Below, piece after piece: positions 35,835 through 44,408 of a stretch of DNA of 64,000 nucleotides. Origin of the DNA: Dendrosporobacter quercicolus (GTDB lineage Bacteria > Bacillota > Negativicutes > DSM-1736 > Dendrosporobacteraceae); assembly GCF_900104455.1 (NCBI RefSeq), contig NZ_FNHB01000003.1:1-64000 (forward strand), in the 5' to 3' direction. Position 1 is the first letter of the stretch. Each line of letters starts with the position of its first letter. Under the pieces are notes generated by a model. It did not search any database and had not been told where the DNA came from. It saw nothing but the letters and a program-made list of their open reading frames with translations. The translations under genes and the position numbers were made by a program.

Positions 35835-36108
35835 GTGTTGTCGAAAAAGGAATTATGTAAACATTATAGAATTTACTATTACAAGCAAAATTAGCTTATT
35901 AACGCTTCAGACTGCAGTGAGAAGGGAGGGAAAATCAGTTACTGCAGTCCGGCAGCGCAATAAGATAACCCGGTGTTTCGATATTCGGGAGAAGTGACTG
36001 GTCTGAGGAAACGTGGACACTCATGGCGAAAGACTTTTCAGAGTAAGAAGCAGGGTTATGGATAGAGGACTCGGTTTCAAAAATCAAGGAAAACACTGAG
36101 GAGCAAAA
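35835..36108 (+). promoter_or_regulatory. Gene-free leader region upstream of porin-like gene
   Basis: About 270 bp without a reading frame. An imperfect hairpin CTGCAGTGA / TTACTGCAG (about 35912-35947) and several G-rich purine runs suggest a structured 5' UTR. No promoter with good spacing and no known riboswitch was recognised. Confidence 0.4.
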
Positions 36109-36972
36109 ATGAACAAAAAGCTGTTAGCTGCAACTGTGCTTGCGGCCTTGACACTTTCCACTGCTTCCGTTTTTGCGGCTGCACCCGCTTTTTCCGGTGA
36201 TACCAGAGTTGAATATGTCAACAACGATGAAGATACTTCGCTTACCAGCCGCTTTCGTTTAAATGTGGATACAAGCATTGATGAAGTTTTCAATGTGCAT
36301 GCCCGTTTTACTACCGGCGACTATGATTTGCGAAACGGCCAGGAATCTGTTGACGGTTCGCTTGATCAGGCCTACATTGGCGCTACGGTTAAAGACACTG
36401 AGTTTAGAGTTGGCCGTCAGTCGCTATGGGCCGGTAAAGGTATGCTGATGGATGGCGACTCCTTTAACGGCGCTCAAGTTGGCATAGCCGATAAGGATAT
36501 TAGTCTGGGCGGTTTCTTTGGGAAAGCAGCCAATGGCGACAAAACCACCCTGGCCGAAGTGGATAGCGCTTGGGGAAATGTTAATGTTGGCGCTAACTAT
36601 CTTAAATTGGCCGACACTGACTATTACGGCCTTAACTTTGATACTAAGGTGATGGATAATGCTGTCTTGAATGTTGAATATGTGAACAATACCTCTGACA
36701 AAGCAGACGGCTATATTGCCGAGGTAAAGGTTGGCGAAGCCATTCGCAAAGGTGAGTTCGATTACGCTCTTTCCTACCGCAATGTCGAGTATGGTTCTGT
36801 ATCCGATTATTCAACCGATACGCAGTTCAACGATTCCAAAGGCTTTCGGATTGAAGCAAACTATAAAGTAACCAACAATGCTACGCTGAATGTTAAACAG
36901 GATATTGCCAAAGATCATTCCGGCGATACCGATAAAGATCACACTGATGTGACTTTTACCGTGAATTTCTAA
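36109..36972 (+). CDS. Small beta-barrel porin-like outer-membrane protein
   Basis: 287 aa. A clear signal peptide (KKLLAATVLAALTLSTASVFA, cleavage after AFA/AAP) is followed by alternating polar/hydrophobic strands with acidic turns and a C-terminal VTFTVNF. The terminal Phe is the usual outer-membrane insertion signal. Unlike the OmpM porins of Negativicutes it carries no N-terminal SLH domain, so it is not expected to bind peptidoglycan polyamines. Strands such as TEFRVGRQSLWAGKGMLMDG recall porins of the P/O family. It sits in the outer membrane; substrate unknown. Confidence 0.8.
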   Translation: MNKKLLAATVLAALTLSTASVFAAAPAFSGDTRVEYVNNDEDTSLTSRFRLNVDTSIDEVFNVHARFTTGDYDLRNGQESVDGSLDQAYIGATVKDTEFRVGRQSLWAGKGMLMDGDSFNGAQVGIADKDISLGGFFGKAANGDKTTLAEVDSAWGNVNVGANYLKLADTDYYGLNFDTKVMDNAVLNVEYVNNTSDKADGYIAEVKVGEAIRKGEFDYALSYRNVEYGSVSDYSTDTQFNDSKGFRIEANYKVTNNATLNVKQDIAKDHSGDTDKDHTDVTFTVNF

Positions 36973-36999
36973 TAAAAAATTTGGCCACAACACTCTCTC

Positions 37000-37021
37000 C
37001 GGCGGCTCGAACGAGCCGCCG
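37000..37021 (+). terminator. Hairpin after porin-like gene
   Basis: CGGCGGCTCG-AA-CGAGCCGCCG, perfect 10-bp stem. An AT-rich tail follows with few consecutive Ts. Confidence 0.65.
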
Positions 37022-37124
37022 TTACTTAATTTTATTTTGTCATTAATTTCTTGGTATTGAATTTTTCCGTCGTGGCATTCTATTAGCAGATACCACAAAA
37101 TAAAACAAAACGGAGGTTTTGCGT

Positions 37125-37328
37125 ATGTCAAGAAGCAGAAAACCTGTTAATCCGGCAGCACAACAAGCTCTCGATCGTCTTAAAGAAGAAACAGCGGCGG
37201 AAATCGGCTTAAAGGATTATAAAAACACCTATAAAGGTGCATTAACTTCAGCCGACAATGGTCGTGTAGGCGGCCAAATGGTACGCAAAATGATCCAGGC
37301 TCAGGAATCGAAATTTACCGGTAAGTAA
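37125..37328 (+). CDS. Alpha/beta-type small acid-soluble spore protein
   Basis: 67 aa. The conserved core is EIGLKDYKNTYKGALTSADNG with the germination-protease cleavage region after Glu-Ile-Gly, then GGQMVRKMIQAQE. These proteins coat and protect spore DNA and feed amino acids to the outgrowing spore. ATG 37125 follows CGGAGG at 37112-37117. Expression in the forespore (sigma-G) is expected from the family; I did not find a clear sigma-G promoter. It is the best evidence here that the host makes endospores. Confidence 0.93.
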   Translation: MSRSRKPVNPAAQQALDRLKEETAAEIGLKDYKNTYKGALTSADNGRVGGQMVRKMIQAQESKFTGK

Positions 37329-37350
37329 AATTGGTTTACAGAACACGCGA

Positions 37351-37380
37351 GCAGGCCTGCAAAGGCCTGCTTTAATTTTT
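37351..37380 (+). terminator. Terminator of the SASP gene
   Basis: GCAGGCCT-GCAA-AGGCCTGC followed by TTTAATTTTT. Confidence 0.85.
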
Positions 37381-37393
37381 ACGGTCAGGTGAG

Positions 37394-37451
37394 CGGTATA
37401 GCGCAGCAGGCAGCAATTTCCCGGGAATTTGCTGCCTGCTGCGCTATACCG
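37394..37451. repeat. 58-bp near-perfect palindrome
   Basis: The two 29-base arms (starting CGGTATAGCGCAGCAGG and ending CCTGCTGCGCTATACCG) are complementary with a single mismatch and essentially no loop, centred on CCCGGG. No T run follows and it comes just after a normal terminator, so it is probably not a terminator. No gene is seen from here to 37647. Confidence 0.8.
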
Positions 37452-37647
37452 ACACCGGCGGTTACTTTAATTAGTTTAGTAAAGTTATTGTATACTTTAA
37501 TTTCTAGCAGGAGTTTAGGGGTTTATGCCTAAGAATATTTAATTGGATCGGTCACTCAGCGGTGAATTTTAAAAAACGGCTTACTTTATGTGCGGACTTA
37601 ACGCAGACCGATTTTTTCTGTTTGGACCATTAAAAGGAGGGAAAAGC

Positions 37648-38895
37648 ATGACTTTTCGTCTTGCTGCATCACATGCCAGGGGTAAATTTGCTAATGATAA
37701 AATTTTTGGAGCCAGTAGTCTTGCCGGTCAGGCAATGAAGCTATATGGCAGGGAGAAAGTGGTTAATGCCACCATTGGCGCATTTATGGACGAACAGGAG
37801 GTATTGGGCTGTATTCCCACAGTGGAAACAGTGCTGCGCAATTTACCAATCAATGAAATGATTAGCTATGCACCGATTGCCGGACTGCCTGGCTATTTGC
37901 AGGCGGCTGCCGGTCTGACCTTCGCAGACTCCAGGCCCGAGGCCTATATTGAGGCGGTGGCGACAGCCGGCGGTACAGGCGTGATTCATCATACCATCTG
38001 GAATTATTCCGAAATTGGCGATACCGTAATTACCTCGGATTGGCACTGGGGTCCGTATGCACAGCTTTGTCAAGAGGCTTTGCGCAAACTGGCTACGTTT
38101 GCTTTATTTGATGAAAACCAGAACTTTAATATAAGTGCGTTTGCTGCGAAAGTTGCTGAAATTCTTAAGCAGCAGGATAACCTTATTATCATTATGAATG
38201 CACCGGCGCATAATCCCACCGGTTACAGTTTAACCGATCCTGAGTGGGAGCAGGTGGTAACTGTTTGTAAAGAGCAGGCGTTGAATACTGCCAAGCGAAT
38301 TGTTTTACTTGCTGATATCGCCTATCTTGATTTTGCCGGCGATAAAAATGCCAGCCGGACCTTTTTGAAAAAATTCGGCGGCTTACCGTCTAATATTCTG
38401 ACGGTGTTAGCTTTCAGTATGTCGAAAGGCTATACGATGTATGGGCAGCGTACGGGAGCAATGATTGGCGTTTCTTCAGACAGGGAGGCCATTCGTGAAT
38501 TTACTGCAATCAATCAATTTACCAGCAGGGCTACCTGGTCCAATATCAATCGCGGTGCAATGAGTGTATTGGCCGCCATTTATGAAGATAAGACGATTTT
38601 AGCTCAAGTCGAGCAGGAGCGAAGGGCCTTTTATCAGCTGATTCGCAACCGGGCCGATATCTTCATCCGCGAGGCGCAGGCCGCAGGACTGGATATATTG
38701 CCCTATCGGGCAGGCTTTTTCCTGACAGTTCCTGCTCACGATCCGGATACAGTTTGCGCTAAATTGTATGACGATCTGATTTATGCTGTGCCTTTGGCCA
38801 GGGGCGTGCGTATTGCGGTATGCGCCGTGCCGTCAGCCAAGATTACCGGTATGGCAGCTAAAATTGCGAAGGCTGTGGCAGCATCCGGTATTTGA
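37648..38895 (+). CDS. Class I/II aminotransferase (aspartate/aromatic-type)
   Basis: PLP enzyme of 415 aa. The chain has NATIGAFMDEQ and YAPIAGLPGYLQAAAG near the N-terminus, the cofactor Asn in NAPAHNPTGYSL (about 195), the Asp/Tyr pair in LADIAYLDFAG and the PLP Lys in AFSMSKGYTMYGQRTGAMIG (about 255). The C-terminal Arg in GVRIAVCAVP binds the substrate carboxylate. It resembles aromatic/aspartate aminotransferases of clostridia; the exact amino donor is unclear. ATG 37648 has AAAGGAGGG upstream; the longer frame from 37588 is not supported. Confidence 0.88.
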   Translation: MTFRLAASHARGKFANDKIFGASSLAGQAMKLYGREKVVNATIGAFMDEQEVLGCIPTVETVLRNLPINEMISYAPIAGLPGYLQAAAGLTFADSRPEAYIEAVATAGGTGVIHHTIWNYSEIGDTVITSDWHWGPYAQLCQEALRKLATFALFDENQNFNISAFAAKVAEILKQQDNLIIIMNAPAHNPTGYSLTDPEWEQVVTVCKEQALNTAKRIVLLADIAYLDFAGDKNASRTFLKKFGGLPSNILTVLAFSMSKGYTMYGQRTGAMIGVSSDREAIREFTAINQFTSRATWSNINRGAMSVLAAIYEDKTILAQVEQERRAFYQLIRNRADIFIREAQAAGLDILPYRAGFFLTVPAHDPDTVCAKLYDDLIYAVPLARGVRIAVCAVPSAKITGMAAKIAKAVAASGI

Positions 38896-38979
38896 TGGAA
38901 ACAACAATGGGAAGAAATAATATCCATCATTAAGCTTTCCGGCTCCAGGAGATAATAATCATGGAAGGAGGCGAATGAT

Positions 38980-39162
38980 ATGGGTTGTTGGCGCAGAAAA
39001 AATACGGCTGGCGCAATGTTTGCATTGCCTGGACCCGGCTTTTGGATATTTTATGGGGTAAGCGCGCTGCTCATCTTTATGTGGGGCATGCGTTATGCAA
39101 TCAGACGGGCGGCTGTGCCAATCGTAGGCTACCGGTTGCTAAAGCTGCTTTTCCGGCGCTGA
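38980..39162 (+). CDS. Small single-helix membrane protein
   Basis: 60 aa: a basic head (GCWRRKN), one transmembrane helix (GFWIFYGVSALLIFMWGM) and a strongly basic tail (RAAVPIVGYRLLKLLFRR). GGAAGGAGG lies at 38963-38971, and a terminator follows at 39212-39252, which supports a real gene. No family recognised. Confidence 0.55.
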   Translation: MGCWRRKNTAGAMFALPGPGFWIFYGVSALLIFMWGMRYAIRRAAVPIVGYRLLKLLFRR

Positions 39163-39211
39163 GGCACAGTACGACTGCTTAAAAGGATATGCTTTCCAGC
39201 GGTAAAAATAT

Positions 39212-39252
39212 GAGAAAGAATGATTGGAAATGTCATTCTTTCTCGCTTTTTT
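39212..39252 (+). terminator. Rho-independent terminator
   Basis: GAGAAAGAATGA pairs perfectly with TCATTCTTTCTC, then a run of Ts. It separates the small membrane gene from the phosphate operon. Confidence 0.85.
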
Positions 39253-39279
39253 GATAATTATTGTGTTATATTATATAGT
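39251..39279 (+). promoter_or_regulatory. Promoter of the DUF47-pit operon
   Basis: TTGATA (39251-39256), 17 bases, TATAGT (39274-39279). A leader of about 110 nt follows, rich in possible base pairing (for example AACGGGTTGCCGTT), but matches no riboswitch I know. Confidence 0.6.
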
Positions 39280-39396
39280 GGTTGCAGTAATTGTTTCCGT
39301 ACGCCAGCAACTCTAATCGGTGGTTTCTAACGGGTTGCCGTTGGAGGGTCGCTCGTAAGTTGTTTAACAATCAAAGGGTATTTGGAGGGTAAGTGA

Positions 39397-40023
39397 ATGT
39401 TTTGTCTAAAACCAAAGGAAGACCAGTTTTTTAAGTTATTTGCTGAAAGCGCGCGCTTGTTGAGAGACGGGGCCTATGTAATGAACGTCTTATTGAACGA
39501 CTATACTAAGATTGAAGATACCATGGTTCAAGTATCTAATCTTGAACATGCGGCGGATGATGTGAATGACGCAATCATCGACAAGCTGAACCAGACCTTT
39601 ATTACACCTCTTGACCGGGAAGATATTTATTCAATGGCTACTTTATTGGATGATGCGGTCGATTTTTTACAAGGCACAGTGGAGAGAATGTTGCTATACC
39701 GCACCGGCCAGCCAAGTCCGGGGGCCAAGGAGCTGACCAGATTACTGGTGGATTGCACGGAGGAATTGGTGCTTGCTTTTGACCTGCTGAAAAATATTAA
39801 AGGCAATCAGCATAAAATTCTTGATCATACGCGTAAGATTAACGTGCTGGAGAGTGAAGGCGACCGCATTTACCGCCAGGAAGTAGCCAATCTGTTTACC
39901 TCCTGTCCTGACCCCATTGAAATTATCAAATGGAAAGAAGTACTGGAGTATTTGGAAGGAACTTTGGACCATTGCGAAGATATCGCAGACTTATTACGGG
40001 GTGTGGTAATGAAATATGCCTGA
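39397..40023 (+). CDS. DUF47/PhoU-like protein, Pit partner
   Basis: 208-aa all-helical cytoplasmic protein of the DUF47 (YkaA/PhoU-like) family. Typical segments: LLRDGAYVMNVLL, VSNLEHAADDVNDAIIDKLNQTFITPLDREDI, ATLLDDAVDFLQGTVERM and GTLDHCEDIADLLRGVV. Members are found upstream of pit genes and are thought to regulate low-affinity phosphate transport. It overlaps the pit gene by 8 bases. Confidence 0.92.
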   Translation: MFCLKPKEDQFFKLFAESARLLRDGAYVMNVLLNDYTKIEDTMVQVSNLEHAADDVNDAIIDKLNQTFITPLDREDIYSMATLLDDAVDFLQGTVERMLLYRTGQPSPGAKELTRLLVDCTEELVLAFDLLKNIKGNQHKILDHTRKINVLESEGDRIYRQEVANLFTSCPDPIEIIKWKEVLEYLEGTLDHCEDIADLLRGVVMKYA

Positions 40024-41005
40024 TTTACTGATTGTTGGAGTTGTTCTGTTAGCCTTGGTTTTTGATTATATTAATGGTTTTCATGATACTGCCAATGCCA
40101 TTGCAACGTCGGTATCGACCAGAGCGCTGTCGCCCCGGGTTGCAGTCTGGATGGCTGCCAGCCTGAATTTTCTAGGCGCCATGTATAGTACCGGAGTCGC
40201 CAAAACCATTGGCGGAGATTTGGTAAAATCAGCGCAAATGGTCAATCAGCAAGTGATTATTGCCGCTTTGGTCGGGGCAATTGTTTGGAATCTGGTTACC
40301 TGGTGGCTGGGGATTCCCAGTAGTTCCTCCCATGCATTGGTAGGCGGGGTTGTTGGCGCTGTTTTGGTTTCCCGGGGAGTGGAAGGTTTGAAAATTGAAG
40401 GTATTATAAAAATTGTCTTATCCTTAATTGTTTCCCCGGTAATTGCAATCGTAACCGGACTAATCATTATGACGGCCTTATTTTGGCTGTTTGGTCGTAT
40501 GGCGCCATCAAATATCAATTCAAAATTCAGGCGGCTGCAAATACTTTCCGCAGCCATGATGTCTTTTTCACATGGATCAAATGATGCTCAAAAAGCAATG
40601 GGCATTATCACTCTGGCCTTAGTCAGCGGCGGTTATTTAACTACTTTGGAAGTACCTACCTGGGTTAAACTAGCGGCCGCTACCGCTATGGGCTGTGGTA
40701 CTGCCGCCGGCGGCTGGCGGATTATCCGCACCATGGGGGGCAAGATATTCAAGCTTGAGCCAATGAGCGGTTTTGCCGCCGACCTCAATTCGGCGCTGAT
40801 TGTATTTAGCGCAACCTTACTGCATTTGCCGGTAAGTACCACCCATGTGGTTTCAGGGTCCATCATGGGAGTGGGAACAGCTAAACGGGTTAGCGCCGTC
40901 CGCTGGGGAGTTGCCCAGCAGATGGTAATGGCCTGGATTCTGACCATTCCCAGCACTGCACTTGTCAGCGCTATTACCTATCAACTTATCGTCACCTTAT
41001 GTTAG
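40016..41005 (+). CDS. pit: Inorganic phosphate transporter, Pit family
   Basis: Imports metal-phosphate with protons. The 329-aa membrane protein has about ten helices and both inverted-repeat Pit signatures: FDYINGFHDTANAIATSVSTRALSP near the N-terminus and MSFSHGSNDAQKAMGIIT in the second half. LPVSTTHVVSGSIMGVGTAKR and SSSHALVGGVVGAV complete the family pattern. Its translation start lies inside the DUF47 gene, so the two are coupled. PiT proteins of this short form often carry phosphate in bacteria; sulfate transport is less likely. Confidence 0.94.
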   Translation: MPDLLIVGVVLLALVFDYINGFHDTANAIATSVSTRALSPRVAVWMAASLNFLGAMYSTGVAKTIGGDLVKSAQMVNQQVIIAALVGAIVWNLVTWWLGIPSSSSHALVGGVVGAVLVSRGVEGLKIEGIIKIVLSLIVSPVIAIVTGLIIMTALFWLFGRMAPSNINSKFRRLQILSAAMMSFSHGSNDAQKAMGIITLALVSGGYLTTLEVPTWVKLAAATAMGCGTAAGGWRIIRTMGGKIFKLEPMSGFAADLNSALIVFSATLLHLPVSTTHVVSGSIMGVGTAKRVSAVRWGVAQQMVMAWILTIPSTALVSAITYQLIVTLC

Positions 41006-41078
41006 TGTCTTGGCAAAGTTATGAATTAGAATTAAAGCTACGCTGGCTAAGCTAAGATTTAACTTGGTCAGGGTACTG
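41003..41078. repeat. Dispersed repeat copy B, imperfect inverted ends
   Basis: TAGTGTCTTGGCAAAGTT (41003-41020) is, inverted, nearly the same as the end of copy A (29110-29127). The stretch 41042-41078 resembles copy A directly. The whole could be a decayed small non-autonomous element between pit and the nucleoside kinase. Confidence 0.4.
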
Positions 41079-41161
41079 GTACCTTGCGGCGCGTCTGAAA
41101 GGTGACGGCATTGGCATGACGGCTAAACAGCCAATTTCTATTTGGGGCAGGGGGCGTTAGC

Positions 41162-42829
41162 ATGGAAAATCAGATTACCATACAATTTGTGAATGGCGAG
41201 GAGCGGGTTTATCCCCGGGGGACATCGCTTAGAGATGTTGCCCGGGATAGGCAGGGGCTTCACGCTTCCGCAATTGTGGCCGCAAAAGTCAACAATAGCA
41301 TCAGGGATTTGCAGGCAGTGCTTACCGGCCCTTGCAAAGTGGAATTTTTGGATTTACATACGGAAGATGGCAGTAAGACCTATCAACGTTCACTGACTTT
41401 TGTCATGATTGCGGCCATTTCCGAGCTCTTCCCCCACGGCGAAGTGACGGTTGAGCATTCGTTAAGCAAGGGATTATATTGCGAAGTCTATTTAGGCCGC
41501 GACTTAACCCCGGAAGATGTGGTTAACATTGAGGAACGGATGCGGCGGATTGTTGCTGAAGACCGGCCGATCATTAAACAGGAGCTGCCTTTGGCTGATG
41601 CTATCGCGTTGTTTGAAAAGGTTGGACAAACGGAAAAGGTGAAATTGCTGCAACAGTTAAAGCGCAGCAGCGTTACCATCTATTATTGCGGAACCGTTTA
41701 TGATTATTTGTCCGGTACAATGGCGCCAAGCAGCGGTTATTTGCCAATTTTTGAATTAAAGTATTACCAACCGGGTTTAATTCTTCGTTTTCCCGGCAAA
41801 GAACAGCCTGACCGTATTCCGCGATATGAAGAACAACCCAAGCTGGCCGAAATTTTTGCCGAAGCTGAACGCTGGGGCAAAATATTAAACTGCGGCTATG
41901 TTGCAACACTCAATACCTACGTGCAAAATGAGCAGTTTGTCGATATTATCAGGGTGGCGGAAGCCTTACATGAAAAAAAGATTGCTCAGATTGCCGATTT
42001 TATTTCAGAACACCGCAGCGAAGTCAGGGTAATATTAGTTGCCGGCCCATCATCGTCAGGAAAGACAACTTTTGCGCAGCGGCTGGGCATTCAGCTGCGG
42101 GTAAATGGCGTTCGTCCGGTTTCGATTTCACTTGATGATTACTTTGTAGACCGGGCGCATACACCGCGGGATGAAAAGGGCGACTATGATTTTGAATCAA
42201 TAGAGGCAATCGAGCTGACGTTATTCAATGACCATTTGACCAGGCTTTTAGCCGGGCAGGAGGTCGAAATACCGTACTATAATTTTCTTAACGGGCAGCG
42301 GGAATACCGCGGCGACAAAATCAAGCTTGACCAGGACCAGCCGCTGATCATTGAAGGCATTCATGGGCTTAATGAACGTCTGACAACGGCTGTTTCGCGG
42401 GAGCATAAAGTTAAAATTTATATCAGTGCGCTGACGCAGTTATCGATTGATAACCATAACCGGATTCCCACCACGGATGCAAGATTAATCCGCAGGATTG
42501 TCCGCGACAGTCAATTTCGCGGACATGACGCCATCAAAACCCTTAAGATATGGCCGTCGGTCAGACGCGGTGAAGAGCGAAATATTTTTCCTTATCAGGA
42601 GGATGCCGATATTATGTTTAATTCCGCCTTGATCTATGAACTGGCAGTCTTAAAGCACTATGCCGAGCCGCTGCTGGAGAAAGTGACCAAGACCGAGCCG
42701 GAATATTCTGAGGCCAGACGCTTATTGAATTTCTTGTCGTATTTTGAGCAAATCAACGATTGTGATGATATTCCAACAAACTCAATTTTACGGGAGTTTA
42801 TTGGAAAATCGTGCTTCCACCGGACTTGA
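41162..42829 (+). CDS. TGS-domain nucleoside (uridine) kinase
   Basis: 555 aa in three parts. Residues 1-65 form a TGS domain (ITIQFVNGEERVYPRGTSLRDVA). Residues about 70-260 resemble the second additional domain of threonyl-tRNA synthetase (HGEVTVEHSLSKGLYCEVYL, PSSGYLPIF). Residues 285-500 form a P-loop uridine/phosphoribulokinase-type kinase (VAGPSSSGKTTFAQRLG, SLDDYFVDR, IIEGIHGLN). This fusion is common in Firmicutes and annotated as nucleoside kinase; its true substrate is not settled. The ribosome site is AGGGGGCG. Confidence 0.9.
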   Translation: MENQITIQFVNGEERVYPRGTSLRDVARDRQGLHASAIVAAKVNNSIRDLQAVLTGPCKVEFLDLHTEDGSKTYQRSLTFVMIAAISELFPHGEVTVEHSLSKGLYCEVYLGRDLTPEDVVNIEERMRRIVAEDRPIIKQELPLADAIALFEKVGQTEKVKLLQQLKRSSVTIYYCGTVYDYLSGTMAPSSGYLPIFELKYYQPGLILRFPGKEQPDRIPRYEEQPKLAEIFAEAERWGKILNCGYVATLNTYVQNEQFVDIIRVAEALHEKKIAQIADFISEHRSEVRVILVAGPSSSGKTTFAQRLGIQLRVNGVRPVSISLDDYFVDRAHTPRDEKGDYDFESIEAIELTLFNDHLTRLLAGQEVEIPYYNFLNGQREYRGDKIKLDQDQPLIIEGIHGLNERLTTAVSREHKVKIYISALTQLSIDNHNRIPTTDARLIRRIVRDSQFRGHDAIKTLKIWPSVRRGEERNIFPYQEDADIMFNSALIYELAVLKHYAEPLLEKVTKTEPEYSEARRLLNFLSYFEQINDCDDIPTNSILREFIGKSCFHRT

Positions 42830-42851
42830 TGAACGATACAAGCAAAAAAAG

Positions 42852-42884
42852 ACCGCTCAGGCTACTAATGCCTGGCGGTTTTTT
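42852..42884. terminator. Bidirectional terminator
   Basis: GACCGCTCAGGC and GCCTGGCGGTTTTTT form the stem; an A run lies on the left, so it serves both the nucleoside kinase and the convergent carboxyltransferase gene. Confidence 0.8.
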
Positions 42885-42894
42885 GCCAATCATA

Positions 42895-42925
42895 AACGCC
42901 CGCATACTTGAAGTGTGCGGGCGTT
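42895..42925. terminator. Hairpin just after the carboxyltransferase stop
   Basis: AACGCCCGCATACTT pairs with AAGTGTGCGGGCGTT (one G-U pair) with a 1-2 base loop. Read on the minus strand it immediately follows the stop of 42936-44282. Confidence 0.65.
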
Positions 42926-42935
42926 ATTGATAAAA

Positions 42936-44282
42936 TTAACGGTTGTTTTTAAAGAATTCCAGCGCAACGTCGGGGAAAACAGCGTAGGATAATACATCTT
43001 CCACTGACGCGTTTGGATAACCCTTTTCAGCCAATTGCGCTTTAAGTGTCTCAAGCTGCGGCGGAATATCATCGGCAGGGCGATATTCGATGATCGGATC
43101 GGAGCCAATAATCTTTTCCCGAACTTCGGCTGCCACCGGCTGCGGCGTACGGCCGTATTTGCCGCGGGCCAAATCCTTAACTTCGCGGGGAACCATTTTA
43201 TAGCGTTCGCCCAGCATAACATTGAAGGTAGCCATTGAACCGACAATCTGGCTGGTTGGCGTAACCAGCGGAGGATAGCCAAGATCAGCCCGTACACGGG
43301 GCATTTCTTCGAGCAATTCCTGATATTTGTCTTCCATGCCTTGTTCTTTAAGCTGATTATAAAGGTTGGAAAGCATACCGCCGGGAATTTGGAAGTCGAG
43401 GACGTTGGTATCAACATCAAAATAAGTTTTGAGCTTGAAGTCGTTCGCCAGGCTTTTCTTAACCTCACCGAAATGCAGGGCAATTGGTTTGAGCTTTTTC
43501 CGGTCCAGGCCGGTATCGCGCTCAGTACCCTCAAGGGCGGCAATCATGGTTTCAGTGCAAGGCTGTGAAGTGCCAAGCGCAAATGGCGAAAGCGCACAGT
43601 CAATGACATCAACGCCTGCTTCAATTGCTTTAAGGTAAGTCATTGAACCAAAACCGCTGGTGTAATGGGTATGTAATTGAATCGGAACTTTAATTTCAGC
43701 TTTCATTGCCTTAACCAGATCATAAGCGACATAAGGGGCTAATAAGCCGGACATATCTTTAATGCAAATGGAATGTACGCCGCGGTCTACAAGATCATGG
43801 GCAAGCTTCAAATAGCTTTCTTTCGTATGGAAAGGGCTGATGGTATATACGCAAACACCTTGCACATGAGCGCCTGCTGCCAAGCCGGCTTTAATCGCAA
43901 CTTCTAGGTTGCGAACATCATTCAGCGCATCGAACACCCGGATAACGCCAATTCCATGCTCAACCATTTTTTTAACAAACATTTCTACAACATCATCGGC
44001 ATAGTGATTATAGCCTAGGATATTTTGGCCTCTCAGCAGCATGGAAATCGGAGTTTTCAGGGTTTTTTTCAGGAATTTAAGACGCTCCCAGGGATCTTCA
44101 TTCAAGAAACGCAGACAGCTGTCAAAGGTTGCGCCACCCCAGGCTTCTAATGCCCAGTAGCCGACATCATCAAGAGCTTGCAGTTGAGGAACCATATCCG
44201 TGATACGCATGCGGGTAGCCGCTAGGGACTGATGACCGTCACGCAGCACTGTCTCCATAATTTTAACTGGATTTTTGGACAT
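42936..44282 (-). CDS. oadA: Oxaloacetate decarboxylase alpha / pyruvate carboxylase B-type carboxyltransferase
   Basis: 448 aa of the DRE-TIM metallolyase family. METVLRDGHQSLAATRM provides the metal Asp, VFDALNDVRNLEVAIKAG and CIKDMSGLLAPYVAYDLVK the biotin pocket with the catalytic Lys, and LHTHYTSGFGSMTYLKAIEAGVD the metal His pair. A conserved C-terminal part (GYPPLVTPTSQIVGSMA, GKYGRTP) is present, but no biotinyl domain. Biotin must therefore be carried by a separate protein, as in methylmalonyl-CoA carboxytransferase 5S or split oxaloacetate decarboxylases. No partner subunit is adjacent. The precise complex is uncertain. Confidence 0.88.
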   Translation of the reverse strand: MSKNPVKIMETVLRDGHQSLAATRMRITDMVPQLQALDDVGYWALEAWGGATFDSCLRFLNEDPWERLKFLKKTLKTPISMLLRGQNILGYNHYADDVVEMFVKKMVEHGIGVIRVFDALNDVRNLEVAIKAGLAAGAHVQGVCVYTISPFHTKESYLKLAHDLVDRGVHSICIKDMSGLLAPYVAYDLVKAMKAEIKVPIQLHTHYTSGFGSMTYLKAIEAGVDVIDCALSPFALGTSQPCTETMIAALEGTERDTGLDRKKLKPIALHFGEVKKSLANDFKLKTYFDVDTNVLDFQIPGGMLSNLYNQLKEQGMEDKYQELLEEMPRVRADLGYPPLVTPTSQIVGSMATFNVMLGERYKMVPREVKDLARGKYGRTPQPVAAEVREKIIGSDPIIEYRPADDIPPQLETLKAQLAEKGYPNASVEDVLSYAVFPDVALEFFKNNR

Positions 44283-44355
44283 TAAGTAATCTCCTCCTAG
44301 TTTTGTATGTGGGCCATTCTAATGAATTAATTTCGATTCTAGACCTAAAAATAGG

Positions 44356-44370
44356 CAATTCAGTGAATTG
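44356..44370. promoter_or_regulatory. Palindrome CAATTC-AGT-GAATTG in the oadA leader
   Basis: A perfect 15-bp inverted repeat about 35-45 bases downstream of the predicted transcription start of the carboxyltransferase gene, placed where a repressor could block elongation. Confidence 0.4.
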
Positions 44371-44408
44371 CGAATTTAGATACTTGATCGATTTTATTGA
44401 ACAGTTTC

